64,000 bases of DNA from assembly GCF_900167565.1 (NCBI RefSeq), contig NZ_FUZV01000002.1:1550001-1614000 (forward strand). Reading direction: 5' to 3'. The notes beneath the pieces are model-generated. The model did not search any database. It saw nothing but the letters and a program-made list of their open reading frames with translations, and had not been told where the DNA came from. Below are positions 45,872 to 54,945 of the stretch, one piece after another. How positions within the stretch are numbered: the stretch's first letter is position 1; each line of letters begins with the position of its first letter. The translations under genes and the position numbers were made by a program. The DNA is from Pseudoxanthomonas indica (GTDB lineage Bacteria; Pseudomonadota; Gammaproteobacteria; Xanthomonadales; Xanthomonadaceae).

Positions 45872-45881
45872 GCGCGCCGGC

Positions 45882-47534
45882 TCAGTACAGGAACAGATAG
45901 TCGCGCAGGTGATCGGCCAGGCGCATGCTCAGCGCGGCGATGGTGAAGGTGGGGAAGGCCCAGCCGCCGGTGGGAAACACCGAGCTGCCGACCACGTGCA
46001 GGTTGTCCACACCGTGCACGCGACCATTGCGATCGACCACGCCGCTGCGCGGGTCATCGGACATGCGGGTGGTGCCCATATGGTGGGCAGTGCCCTGCAA
46101 CGCCGGTGCGGCGCCGCTTTCCTGCAACCAGTCATCCATCTGGAAGCGGCCACCGCAGGCGCGCGCCAGCTCATCGCCGAACAGGCCGGCGGCGGTGCGG
46201 TAGGTGTGCCAATCCAGATCGGTCAGGCGCCAGTCCACGTTGACCTGGCGCAGTCCCAGCGCGTCGGTATCGGCGCCCAGGCGCACCCGGCTGTCCGGAT
46301 TGGGCGCCTGCTCGAAGTAGCCGATGACATCCACGTGATCCGCCTTGACCAGTGGCTGGCGGGCGAACTTGTTCAACATCCCGCGGGCGATGTCGCCCAT
46401 GCCGGGCGCCATCTGCAGCGCCAGCCGCGCCATGCCCTCCGCGGGCTCGGCGGTTTGGGATTGCTGTGGGTACAGGCTGAGCGAGGCCGACATCTGGCCT
46501 TCCAGTGACTGGCCCTCGTCCGGCTGCTCACGGCGCATGCGTGAGCGCAGCTTGCGCATGGCGCGGATGCCGGGCGGTGCTTCGCCTTCCACCGCGACTG
46601 GTCGCACGCGGCCACTGAGCAGGCCATGGCGGCGCATCGCGGCATCGGCCAGGCACAGTTCCGGAAACGCGGGCGCCGGCCCTTTGCCGCCGGTGCGATC
46701 GTAGGGACGGGTCAGGCGCGTGGTCGAATCGGCATGCAAGGTGCCCAGCCGACCGCGCGGGTGATCCATGAAGTAGCGGCCCACCAAACCATGTTCATTG
46801 CCAAGACCATGCGACTGCACCGAATCGGACAGCAGCAACAGCCGGGCGTTCTCGATGCCGCCGGCGGCCAGCACGAACTGGCGCGCACGCACGTGCCCGC
46901 GGCGTCCATCGAGCGAACCGATGCTCGCCTGCTGCACCAGATCGCCTTGCGGGCTGGCCTGCAGCTCCAGCAGGTTGGCATTCAAGACCAGTTGCACGTT
47001 GCGCGACTGTTCCAGCTCGCGTCGATAGCGGTGGCCGAAAAACACCGGGCTGAGGACGAAATTGCGGTTGACCAGGCGCTCCTGATCAAACTGCAGCGGC
47101 GCGCGCGCCGCCGGGGTATGAAAGCCATGCTCGTCGAACTCGTGCTGGCTGATGTCCAGCATGGCGCGGGCGCGCTGGTAGTAGGGGTGCAGGTCGGTGT
47201 AGTCGAGCGGCCAGCCGCTGTCCGGCACCCACTCGCGTGTGTCCAGGTCCATCCGGCTCAGCGGCATGCAGCCACCACCCCAGACATTGGTGCTGCCGCC
47301 AAAGGCACGCAGGCGGCACCGCGCGGGATCCAGTTCCGGTTCGCCCACGCTGGCCCCGGCATACAGGGCCTGCACTTCGGGATCACCGGCCAGCCCACCG
47401 CCTTCCAACAGGCAGATGCGGATGTTGGAGCCCAGGAACTGATGCGCCAGGATGATCCCTGCCGGTCCCGCCCCCACGATGCACAGGTGCGCATCAAAGT
47501 CGTCCGGCCCATTCTGGCGGTAGTCGAACAGCAT
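45882..47534 (-). CDS. GMC-family FAD oxidoreductase
   Basis: A 550-residue flavoprotein of the glucose-methanol-choline family. The N-terminal FAD site is CIVGAGPAGIILAH, then GGSTNVWGGG and the C-terminal GTAHHMGTTRMSDDP and NLHVVGSSVFPTGG. It oxidises an alcohol; the substrate is not evident. I chose ATG 47534, which has GGGGAG upstream. The frame extends to 47645 but without a twin-arginine or other signal, so it looks cytoplasmic. Confidence 0.88.
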   Translation of the reverse strand: MLFDYRQNGPDDFDAHLCIVGAGPAGIILAHQFLGSNIRICLLEGGGLAGDPEVQALYAGASVGEPELDPARCRLRAFGGSTNVWGGGCMPLSRMDLDTREWVPDSGWPLDYTDLHPYYQRARAMLDISQHEFDEHGFHTPAARAPLQFDQERLVNRNFVLSPVFFGHRYRRELEQSRNVQLVLNANLLELQASPQGDLVQQASIGSLDGRRGHVRARQFVLAAGGIENARLLLLSDSVQSHGLGNEHGLVGRYFMDHPRGRLGTLHADSTTRLTRPYDRTGGKGPAPAFPELCLADAAMRRHGLLSGRVRPVAVEGEAPPGIRAMRKLRSRMRREQPDEGQSLEGQMSASLSLYPQQSQTAEPAEGMARLALQMAPGMGDIARGMLNKFARQPLVKADHVDVIGYFEQAPNPDSRVRLGADTDALGLRQVNVDWRLTDLDWHTYRTAAGLFGDELARACGGRFQMDDWLQESGAAPALQGTAHHMGTTRMSDDPRSGVVDRNGRVHGVDNLHVVGSSVFPTGGWAFPTFTIAALSMRLADHLRDYLFLY

Positions 47535-47672
47535 CACGTCTCCCCAAGGCGCCACCGACGTGGCAGCCGCCACGTCTTCGAAGTGGAAACGGCAGGAACG
47601 GCCCGCGCAGGCCACGCACGCGCACGCTGCCGATCCGGCCGTCAACGCGAGGTGAGGGAAGCGGTGGTCCGG

Positions 47673-48569
47673 CTAGGGCGCGGCGGCGGTCGGGGTATCC
47701 AGCTTCCAGCTGTCATCCGGGTCGAAGGACTTCAGCGCACGCGCCACGCGTTCGCCGCCGGCGCCCAGATCCTTCTCGAAGACATCGCCTTCGTGGCTGA
47801 TCATGAAGCTCATCACGCCGGTGTCGTTGTAGCGGGCCGGCCACGCCACCATCGCAAAGCCGCGGCTCATGTTGTCGCCCAGCCGGTAGCTGTAGGCGCC
47901 GCCGGGCGCGGAAGGTCCCTGCGCGTCGAGGATGCGGAAGTGGTATCCGTGCCACTCGCCATTGGGCGTTTCATCACCGAACAGCGGGCCGAGCGGACTG
48001 ATTTCGCCGCTGTCGTCGTCGGCCCAGTACAAGCCGTCATGTTCGCCGTCGCTGCTGACGAACTTCTGCGCGTACTCCAGCACGCCGTCGCCATCGCGAT
48101 CGTCGTGCGCGTATTCCGATTGCGCATCGTGGTAGGCGAGCATGGCCTGCAACACCGCCAGTTCGTTGTTGCCGATGCGGCGGGCGCGGATCTCGTCGGC
48201 GCCGCCCTTGAGGTCGAACGACCAGCCACCGGCGCTTTGCCGCAACGGCACCGGCAGCACCCAGGCCTCCTTGCCCACGCTCAGACGCGACTTGCCATCG
48301 CTGCCGGTTTCAATCGCGTGGCGCTCGCGGTACTTGCGCAGGAAGGCATCCACATCCTTGCGCTCGACCTGGTCGGTGGGGATGTAGTCGCGCCATTGCT
48401 TGCCCAGCACCGTGGCCAGCTTGGCCGCGTCGGCCTTGTCCGTTCCGAGTGCATCGACCAGCGCCTGGCTCGCCGCGTCGGCACTGGGGTAAGCCTGTTG
48501 CGCCAGCGCCACGCCCACCACCAGCGCAGCGGTGCAGGGCAGCAAGGTCCAGAGCAAGCGTGTCTTCAT
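47673..48569 (-). CDS. Secreted DUF2950 protein
   Basis: A 298-residue exported protein (signal peptide ALVVGVALAQQA) of the DUF2950 family. It has an acidic YAHDDRDGDGVLEYA stretch resembling an EF-hand-type calcium site and ends with ARYNDTGVMSFMISHEG. The role is unknown. It follows the DUF3300 gene by 16 bases, the usual pairing of these families. ATG 48569 has GAGG at 6 bases; the open frame to 49487 only overlaps the DUF3300 gene in another frame. Confidence 0.85.
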   Translation of the reverse strand: MKTRLLWTLLPCTAALVVGVALAQQAYPSADAASQALVDALGTDKADAAKLATVLGKQWRDYIPTDQVERKDVDAFLRKYRERHAIETGSDGKSRLSVGKEAWVLPVPLRQSAGGWSFDLKGGADEIRARRIGNNELAVLQAMLAYHDAQSEYAHDDRDGDGVLEYAQKFVSSDGEHDGLYWADDDSGEISPLGPLFGDETPNGEWHGYHFRILDAQGPSAPGGAYSYRLGDNMSRGFAMVAWPARYNDTGVMSFMISHEGDVFEKDLGAGGERVARALKSFDPDDSWKLDTPTAAAP

Positions 48570-48585
48570 GGCGGGCCTCATGGAT

Positions 48586-50181
48586 TCAGCGATGGCGTCC
48601 GCCGCCACCCTGGCGTTGCGGTGGATGCGAAGCGCGGTTGACCTGATGTCCACCGCCGCCGCCGCGGGCAGAGGCGGTCGAGCGGTTGCCGGCGGCGCGG
48701 CTGTTGTTGCCGCGTTGCGTGGCCGCATGCGAACCGCCGGAGCGGCTGGCGCCGGCGAAGGCGTTGTTCTGCGCCGAGCCGCCGCCACGGTTGCTACCGG
48801 CGTTGTGTTGGCGCGCGTTGTTGCGTGCGGCGTTGTTGGCCTGGCTGCTGCGCGGCCGGTTGGCGGAGGCGCTGCGGTTCTCGCCGGAGTGGGCGCGATC
48901 CCGCGCCTGGTGCGACGACGCCGTCGAGGCTGCGCGATCGCGCGCGGCGTCGCGTCCGCCGGCTTGCGGTCGCGGCTGGCGCTGGTTGAGGTTGTCGAGA
49001 TCGCGACCGGCATGGCTGCGGCCGGCCTGATCGCGGGCCTGGCGCGCCGAATCCCGCGCCTGCTGGTTGTTGCGCGCGGGCGCATCCACGCCGCGTCGCT
49101 GCATGGATTCGCTGGCGCGTGCGCGCGCCTGCGCGCGCGAGGCATCGTCGCCACGGAATTCGTTGCGGCGATCGGCGCCGTCCAGTTGCCGACCATTGCG
49201 TTCGCGATTGGCGCTGTCGCGATACGGCACGCCATCGCGATGGCGCGGGTCGTGCGTCCAGCGGTTCTGGTTGACGTCCAGGCGGTTGTTGACGTTGACA
49301 TTGTTGTAGCGGTTGACGTTGATGTCGACGTCGTTGTCGTTCCAGTCGAAGCCGCCCCACAACGAATCGGTGATGGCCAGGCCCACGCCGAACGCCAGGC
49401 CGCTGGCCAGCGCCGTACCCACCGGGTAGTACGCCGATGGCGGCGGGTAGTAGGCCGGTGGATACGACGGATAGGCCCATGCGCCATACACCGTGGTGGG
49501 GTTGTAGCTCGGCACGTACACCACGTCGGGGCTGGCCGGTTCGATCACGATGATCTGATCACCGCCGCCACCGCCACCACTGTCGGCAGCGACAGCGGCA
49601 GAGCTTTGCGCCGGCGCGCTGCCGCCGCCCGCGGCCGGCTGCACGGCGACCTTCTGGTATTCGTTGCTCTGCAGGTTGCCGGCTGCCTGCGCCTGCCGGC
49701 GCAGTCGCTGCACGGCGTCCATCACATCATCCGGCTGCGCCAGAAACGCATCTCCCAGTCGCTGCACCCACCCCGGATCCTGTCCCATCAACGCCAAGGC
49801 CTGCGGAAACGCGACCAGCGATTGCACGCTCGGATCCCAGGGCTGGGTGGCCACCTGCTTCACCGCCTCGTCGCCCTGCGCCTTGGGGTTGGCCTTGGAC
49901 CACGTCACGGCATCAGCCACATCGCCAGGGTAGGTGGCGGCCATCAGCACCTGTGCAAGCAGCGAGTCCGGGTAGAGCGCAATCGGCGCGACCATCTGAT
50001 CCAGTTCCGCCTGTTCGAATACGGCTTCCTTGGCGGCAGGAACTGGCGCGGGTGCGGGTGCTGCGCTACTGGCGGCGGGCGTGGCGGCGGGAGGCGTTGC
50101 CGCCGGCGTGGGCGCTTCCTTCTTGCAAGCGCTCAGGGCCAGGGCGGCGATCAAGGCTGAGGTCACCAGTGAATAGCGCAT
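48586..50181 (-). CDS. DUF3300 lipoprotein with Arg/Asn/Gln-rich tail
   Basis: A 531-residue predicted lipoprotein (LIAALALSAC, cysteine near 19). Residues about 55-290 are the DUF3300 domain (QMVAPIALYPDSLLAQVLMA; VVYVPSYNPTTVYGAW), followed by one hydrophobic glycine-rich helix (ALASGLAFGVGLA) and a long low-complexity tail rich in Arg, Asn, Gln, Ala and Ser. The tail looks disordered and strongly basic, perhaps binding wall or nucleic acid. AAGGAG precedes the ATG. It pairs with DUF2950 downstream; no molecular role is known. Confidence 0.85.
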   Translation of the reverse strand: MRYSLVTSALIAALALSACKKEAPTPAATPPAATPAASSAAPAPAPVPAAKEAVFEQAELDQMVAPIALYPDSLLAQVLMAATYPGDVADAVTWSKANPKAQGDEAVKQVATQPWDPSVQSLVAFPQALALMGQDPGWVQRLGDAFLAQPDDVMDAVQRLRRQAQAAGNLQSNEYQKVAVQPAAGGGSAPAQSSAAVAADSGGGGGGDQIIVIEPASPDVVYVPSYNPTTVYGAWAYPSYPPAYYPPPSAYYPVGTALASGLAFGVGLAITDSLWGGFDWNDNDVDINVNRYNNVNVNNRLDVNQNRWTHDPRHRDGVPYRDSANRERNGRQLDGADRRNEFRGDDASRAQARARASESMQRRGVDAPARNNQQARDSARQARDQAGRSHAGRDLDNLNQRQPRPQAGGRDAARDRAASTASSHQARDRAHSGENRSASANRPRSSQANNAARNNARQHNAGSNRGGGSAQNNAFAGASRSGGSHAATQRGNNSRAAGNRSTASARGGGGGHQVNRASHPPQRQGGGGRHR

Positions 50182-50332
50182 GGGTCGGCTCCTTGCCGGC
50201 CCGTCAGGGCGGCGCTGGCACCTTGAGCCCGAGCTTGTTAGGTGACGGTGAATGCGTAAGAAGGTGCGGAATTCCCGCCAAAAACACCCATGCTCGCCGT
50301 TAAGATGGGCGCGATAGCGGAGTGTCGATTCC

Positions 50333-50965
50333 ATGAGCGATTGTTGCGGTTGCGGCAAGACCATCGATGTCAAAGCCATGCAGGCCGGGCAACGGCGGGT
50401 GTTGCTGATCGTCCTGGTGATCAATGCGGCCACCTTCTTGATGATGGTCGCGGCTGCGGTGTACAGCCATTCCTCGGCACTGCTGTCCGGTGCACTCGAC
50501 AATCTCGGCGATGCCTTGACCTACGCGCTCAGCCTGGCGGTGATTGCGGCCAGCCCGCTGGCCAAGGCGCGCGTTGCATTGTTCAAGGGCCTGTTGATCC
50601 TCGCGGCGGCCGGTGCGGTCGCCGTGCAGATGGCATGGCGCCTGGCGCATCCGGCGCTGCCGCTGTTCGAAGGCATGGGCGTGGCCGGGCTGTTGAATCT
50701 GGGCATGAACGCGGTCTGCCTGTATCTGCTCACGCCGTTCCGCAATGGCGACATCAACCTGTCGTCGGCCTGGGAATGCGCACGCAACGATATCTACGAG
50801 GGCATGGCCGTCATCGTCGCTGCCGCGCTGGTCTGGCTATTCGGCGCGGGCTGGCCGGATCTGCTGATCGCCGCGGCGCTGCTGGTGCTGTTCCTGCGCT
50901 CGGCGCTGCGGGTGTTGCGCGGGGCGTGGCAGGAACTGCGACAGGGCGTGCACGCTGCCGGATAA
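50333..50965 (+). CDS. Small CDF-like cation transporter
   Basis: A 210-residue membrane protein with about six helices of the cation diffusion facilitator type. SGALDNLGDALTYALS matches the family's helix-2 metal site (D-x-x-x-D), and ARNDIYEGMAVIVAA lies where helix 5 holds the second pair. It begins with CCGC (MSDCCGCGKT), which may bind metal. It lacks the usual C-terminal cytoplasmic domain, so it is a truncated or short subtype. The metal is unknown. It is divergent from the DUF3300 operon. Confidence 0.75.
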   Translation: MSDCCGCGKTIDVKAMQAGQRRVLLIVLVINAATFLMMVAAAVYSHSSALLSGALDNLGDALTYALSLAVIAASPLAKARVALFKGLLILAAAGAVAVQMAWRLAHPALPLFEGMGVAGLLNLGMNAVCLYLLTPFRNGDINLSSAWECARNDIYEGMAVIVAAALVWLFGAGWPDLLIAAALLVLFLRSALRVLRGAWQELRQGVHAAG

Positions 50966-50989
50966 GCCGCCAGGTTTGCCGCGGCGCGT

Positions 50990-52252
50990 TCAGTGCGTGC
51001 CGTGACCCGGATACGTTTCGCGCATCAACGCCGCGATCACCCAGGCGATGCCGATTCCCAGCAGCAGCGGCCGGGCCGCAAACTGCGCCATCGCCAGGCT
51101 TCCCGTCGCCACGCCGGCATCGGCCGCCACACTGGCCCGCATGCCGGGCCGGCTGATCATCAAGCCGCCGACGATGAACATCAGTCCGTTGACGATGGCG
51201 GCGGAGGTTCCGATCCGCGCCGGTTCCACCACATCGGCCGCCGTGCTGAAAGCCAGCATGTGCGCCGCGTTGCCGAAGCCGAACAACAGGCACAGCGCGA
51301 TATCAAGCCAGGCGCCCTGTGGCGGCAGATACAACAGACTGGCCAGTGCGACCAGCTGCAGCGCGATGCCCACGAGGACCGGCCCTTTGCGTCGACGCCA
51401 GTGGTCCGAGGCCCACGGCGCCACGAAACATCCCGCCGCCAGACCGAGCCACAGCATCGATGCGCCCAGGTTGGCCATGTCCGCGGGCAGCCCGCGCACC
51501 ATCAACAGCTTCGGCCCCCACACCACGCCCAGGGCGAGCATCGCGCCAAAACACAACGCGCCAAACGCCGCCGCCACCCACACATGCCCGCGGCGCGCCA
51601 CGCTCGCCAACGATTGCAGCACGCCTGCCAGGAACGGTGCGTGGCCGTGGCTTGTCACCGGTGCGGGATCACGCAGCCAGAGCACGGCCGCGAGCAACAG
51701 CAGCACACCCATGCCGCAGACCCGCGCGAACAGAGGACGCCACGCCAGCGCCTCCAGCGCCACGCCCAGCAGGTTCTGATTGAAGGCCGAGAACAGCGAT
51801 GCCGAGAACTGCACCAGCCCGAACATGAAACTGAACCTGGCCCAGCCAAACCAGCTGCCGCCCACATAGCCCGCGCCGACAAAGCCGGTGCAGGCGCCCA
51901 GCGCGATCACCAGCTGCGATAACAGCAACATGGCAAAGCTCTGCGCGCTGGCAAACATCCCGATGCCCAGGGTGACCAGCACGATGGCCGGCAACAACAC
52001 GCGGCGCGCACCCAGCCGATCCAGCAAGGGACCGCTCAGGAACTGACAGGCGGCGAACATCCAGGTGTAGACCGCTGCGATCACCCCCACCTGGGCAATC
52101 GACAGACCCACATCCTTCTGCACGCTGGCGTTGACGATCGAGTAGCCGGTCTGGAAGCTGAAGTAGTAGACGACAAACGCCACCGCCGTGGCCCACGCCA
52201 GCCAGGCGCGCCGACGGCCGCCTGGCAAGGGGGAAAGCGCGGGAGCCTGCAT
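50990..52252 (-). CDS. MFS permease (first of a tandem pair)
   Basis: A 420-residue, twelve-helix major-facilitator permease. It shares FSFQTGYSIVNASVQKDVGL and DLLDRLGxRxVL-type loops with the next gene, so they are a tandem duplication. The pair stands beside guanine deaminase and a Tsx-like porin, so purine or related solute import is a reasonable guess, but sequence alone would fit other solutes such as organic acids. It lies 22 bases behind the other permease on the same strand. Confidence 0.8.
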   Translation of the reverse strand: MQAPALSPLPGGRRRAWLAWATAVAFVVYYFSFQTGYSIVNASVQKDVGLSIAQVGVIAAVYTWMFAACQFLSGPLLDRLGARRVLLPAIVLVTLGIGMFASAQSFAMLLLSQLVIALGACTGFVGAGYVGGSWFGWARFSFMFGLVQFSASLFSAFNQNLLGVALEALAWRPLFARVCGMGVLLLLAAVLWLRDPAPVTSHGHAPFLAGVLQSLASVARRGHVWVAAAFGALCFGAMLALGVVWGPKLLMVRGLPADMANLGASMLWLGLAAGCFVAPWASDHWRRRKGPVLVGIALQLVALASLLYLPPQGAWLDIALCLLFGFGNAAHMLAFSTAADVVEPARIGTSAAIVNGLMFIVGGLMISRPGMRASVAADAGVATGSLAMAQFAARPLLLGIGIAWVIAALMRETYPGHGTH

Positions 52253-52274
52253 GGGCGGGCAGCGGCGCGGGTGC

Positions 52275-53561
52275 TCAGTGGTGCGCCGGATACGTCTCGC
52301 GCATCACCAGCGCGATCAGCAGCGCCAGCACGCACGCCACCAGCGCCGGCAGCGCCGCGTACTGGGCCAGCTGCAGCGAAGCGGGCGGCACGCCGGCTTC
52401 CAGGCCCCAGCCGATGCGCACGCCGGGACGATTCATCAGGATGCCGCCGAAGATGAACATGATGCCGTTGACGATCGCGGCCGAGGTCCCGATCTGGCTT
52501 GGCTTCACGACATCGGCCGCCGTGCTGAAAGCCAGCATGTGCGCGGCATTGGCGAAGCCGAACAGGAAGCACAGGATGAAGGCGAACAACAGGCCGATGC
52601 CGCCGAGGTAGAGCAGGATCAGCAACGCCAGCAGCTGCACTACCGCGCCCACGATGATGGGCAGCTTGCGGCGCTGGATCACATCCGACCAGTGCGGGAT
52701 CACCGCGCTGCCCGCGGCCAGGCCGAACCACAGCATCGACGCGCCGAAGTTGGAGGTGCCTTCGCTGAAACCATGCACCTGCAGCAGCTTCGGCATCCAC
52801 ACCACGCCCAGCGCCAGCATCACGCCGAAGGAGTAAGCGCCACCCAGCGCCGCGACCCACACATGGCCGATCTTGGCCACCTCGGCCATGTTGCGCAGCA
52901 CCGAGCCGAAGAACGCGCCGATGCCGCCTTCATCGTGATGCTCCACCGGGGCGGGATTGCGGATGTACATCAAGGCGAGCACGAACAACACGATCCCGGA
53001 GATTGCCGTCCAGTTGAACAGCGTGCGCCAGGTGGTGGCGCTCAGCGCCAGGCCGATCAGGTTGACCGAGAACGCCGAGGTCAGCGCCGCGACCACCTGC
53101 ACCAAGCCGAACATGAAGCTGAACTTGGCCATGCCGAACCACTGGCCGCCGACATAGCCGGCACCGACGAAGCCAGTGCAGGAACCGATGGCGATGATCA
53201 CCTGCGACAGCAACAGCATGCCGTAGCTGTGCGCATTGGCGAACATGAAGATGCCCAGCGTCACCAGCGCGATCGAGATCGGCAACACCTTGCGCGAACC
53301 CAGCCGATCCAGCAGCGCGCCGCCAAAGAACTGGCAGATCGCGAACGCCCAGGTGTAGACGGCGGCAATCGTGCCGACCTGGGTGATGTTCAGGCCGACA
53401 TCCTTCTGTACGCTGGGATTGACGATCGCGTAGCCGGTCTGGAAGCTGAAAAGATAGACCACGAAGGTGACGGCAAGTATCCATACCCACCACGCCATGG
53501 TGCCGCCCAGCGGGAACGAGCGGGTCGGAGGCGAAATGGCGCCGGGATTGGTGACGGACAT
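52275..53561 (-). CDS. MFS permease (second of a tandem pair)
   Basis: A 428-residue permease with twelve hydrophobic helices, paralogous to its downstream neighbour (FSFQTGYAIVNPSVQKDVGL; QFFGGALLDRLGSRKVL). GGAG precedes the ATG by 8 bases. It lies 35 bases behind guanine deaminase and is probably cotranscribed with it. Substrate unknown; purine-related by context. Confidence 0.8.
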   Translation of the reverse strand: MSVTNPGAISPPTRSFPLGGTMAWWVWILAVTFVVYLFSFQTGYAIVNPSVQKDVGLNITQVGTIAAVYTWAFAICQFFGGALLDRLGSRKVLPISIALVTLGIFMFANAHSYGMLLLSQVIIAIGSCTGFVGAGYVGGQWFGMAKFSFMFGLVQVVAALTSAFSVNLIGLALSATTWRTLFNWTAISGIVLFVLALMYIRNPAPVEHHDEGGIGAFFGSVLRNMAEVAKIGHVWVAALGGAYSFGVMLALGVVWMPKLLQVHGFSEGTSNFGASMLWFGLAAGSAVIPHWSDVIQRRKLPIIVGAVVQLLALLILLYLGGIGLLFAFILCFLFGFANAAHMLAFSTAADVVKPSQIGTSAAIVNGIMFIFGGILMNRPGVRIGWGLEAGVPPASLQLAQYAALPALVACVLALLIALVMRETYPAHH

Positions 53562-53596
53562 GGCAGGTTCTCCGTGGGTGGTTGAGGTAATCCGGC

Positions 53597-54928
53597 TCAG
53601 GCGGCGCGTTGGTAACGCAATTCGCCGGCAATGTAGGTGGCCTGCACGGCGCGGTCGTCGCCCAGGGTCATCTGTACGAACAGCGCTTCATGGATGTCTT
53701 CGACAAAGCTCATGCGGTAATCGATGATCGGCGTGGATCGCATGTCCAGCACCACGATGTCCGCTTCCATGCCCGGCGCCAGGCTGCCGACCTTGTCTTC
53801 GATGTACATGGCGCGCGCGGTGCCGCGCGTGGCCAGGTAGTAGGCGTGGCCGGCGGTCAGCTTGCGGCCGTTGAGCTGGGCGGCCTTGTAGGCCTCGTTG
53901 AGCGTGGCCAGGATCGAGAACGACGTGCCCGCGCCGAGATCCGTGCCCAGCCCGACGCGCGCCGGCCGCCGTGCATCCTGCGCCTTGAACACATCCAGAT
54001 AGCCGCTGCCCAGGAAGAAATTGGACGTCGGGCAGTGCGAGATTGCCGAGCCCGTGCCGTGCACGGTCTGCAGTTCGTCCTCGGTCAGATGGATGCCGTG
54101 ACCAAACACCGCACGCGGGCGACACAGCGCATGGTGGTCGTAGACATCCAGGTAGCCCTTGCGATCCGGGAACAGCGACTTGACCCAGGCCACTTCGTCG
54201 ACGTTTTCCGAGACGTGGGTCTGCATGTAGCAGTCGGGAAACTCGTTCCACAGTTCGCCGGCCGACTGCAGCTGGTCACCGGTACTGGTGGGCGCGAAAC
54301 GCGGGGTGATGGCATACATCAGGCGGCCGCGACCATGCCACTGCCGGATCAGCGCCTTGGAGTCGTCATAGCCGCTCTGGGTGGTATCGAGCAGGTAGTC
54401 CGGCGCGTTGCGGTTCATCAGCACCTTGCCCGCGGCCATGCGCATGCCCAGGCGCTCGGCCTCCTCGAACAAGGCGTCCACCGATTGCGGAAACACCGTG
54501 CAATACACGCAGCTGGTGGTGATGCCGTTGCGCAGGCACTCTTCCAGGAACACCTTGGCCACCGACGCGGCAAAGGCCTTGTCAGCATATCTGCGCTCGG
54601 TGGGGAAGGTGTACTTGTTGAGCCAGTCCAGCAGTTGCTCGCCGAAGGCGGCGATCATCGGCGTCTGCGGGAAGTGCACGTGGCTGTCGAGGAAGCCGGC
54701 CGAGATCAGCGCATCGGCGCCGTATTCCTTCACCGCCAGGCCGGCAGGCAGCTGCGGCAACACCTGCGCGGCCGGACCGAAATGGGTGATGCGGCCATCG
54801 GCCATCGCCACGACCGCGTCGGACTCGTAGACCATCGTCGCTTCCAGCCCCTCCTGGAACGGGTCGCCGCGAAAGGTCAGCGCTGGCCCGCGGATGGCGC
54901 GGGTGGGTTGCGATGGGTTCGCTGCCAT
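53597..54928 (-). CDS. guaD: Guanine deaminase
   Basis: A 443-residue amidohydrolase that turns guanine into xanthine and ammonia. Zinc ligands lie in SAGFLDSHVHFPQ, YMQTHVSENVDE, GHGIHLTEDE and GLGTDLGAGTSFS. ATG 54928 (GGGAG upstream) gives the family length; the frame is open to 55129 within the porin gene. It is the centre of a leftward group with a Tsx-like outer-membrane channel upstream and two permeases downstream. Confidence 0.93.
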   Translation of the reverse strand: MAANPSQPTRAIRGPALTFRGDPFQEGLEATMVYESDAVVAMADGRITHFGPAAQVLPQLPAGLAVKEYGADALISAGFLDSHVHFPQTPMIAAFGEQLLDWLNKYTFPTERRYADKAFAASVAKVFLEECLRNGITTSCVYCTVFPQSVDALFEEAERLGMRMAAGKVLMNRNAPDYLLDTTQSGYDDSKALIRQWHGRGRLMYAITPRFAPTSTGDQLQSAGELWNEFPDCYMQTHVSENVDEVAWVKSLFPDRKGYLDVYDHHALCRPRAVFGHGIHLTEDELQTVHGTGSAISHCPTSNFFLGSGYLDVFKAQDARRPARVGLGTDLGAGTSFSILATLNEAYKAAQLNGRKLTAGHAYYLATRGTARAMYIEDKVGSLAPGMEADIVVLDMRSTPIIDYRMSFVEDIHEALFVQMTLGDDRAVQATYIAGELRYQRAA

Positions 54929-54945
54929 GTCGTTTGCTCCCACGA

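Noticed and set aside
48570..49487. Extended DUF2950 reading frame to 604 residues
   Set aside because: The extra part overlaps the DUF3300 gene in another frame, is highly repetitive in Arg/Thr, and has no signal peptide; the true start follows a ribosome site at 48569.
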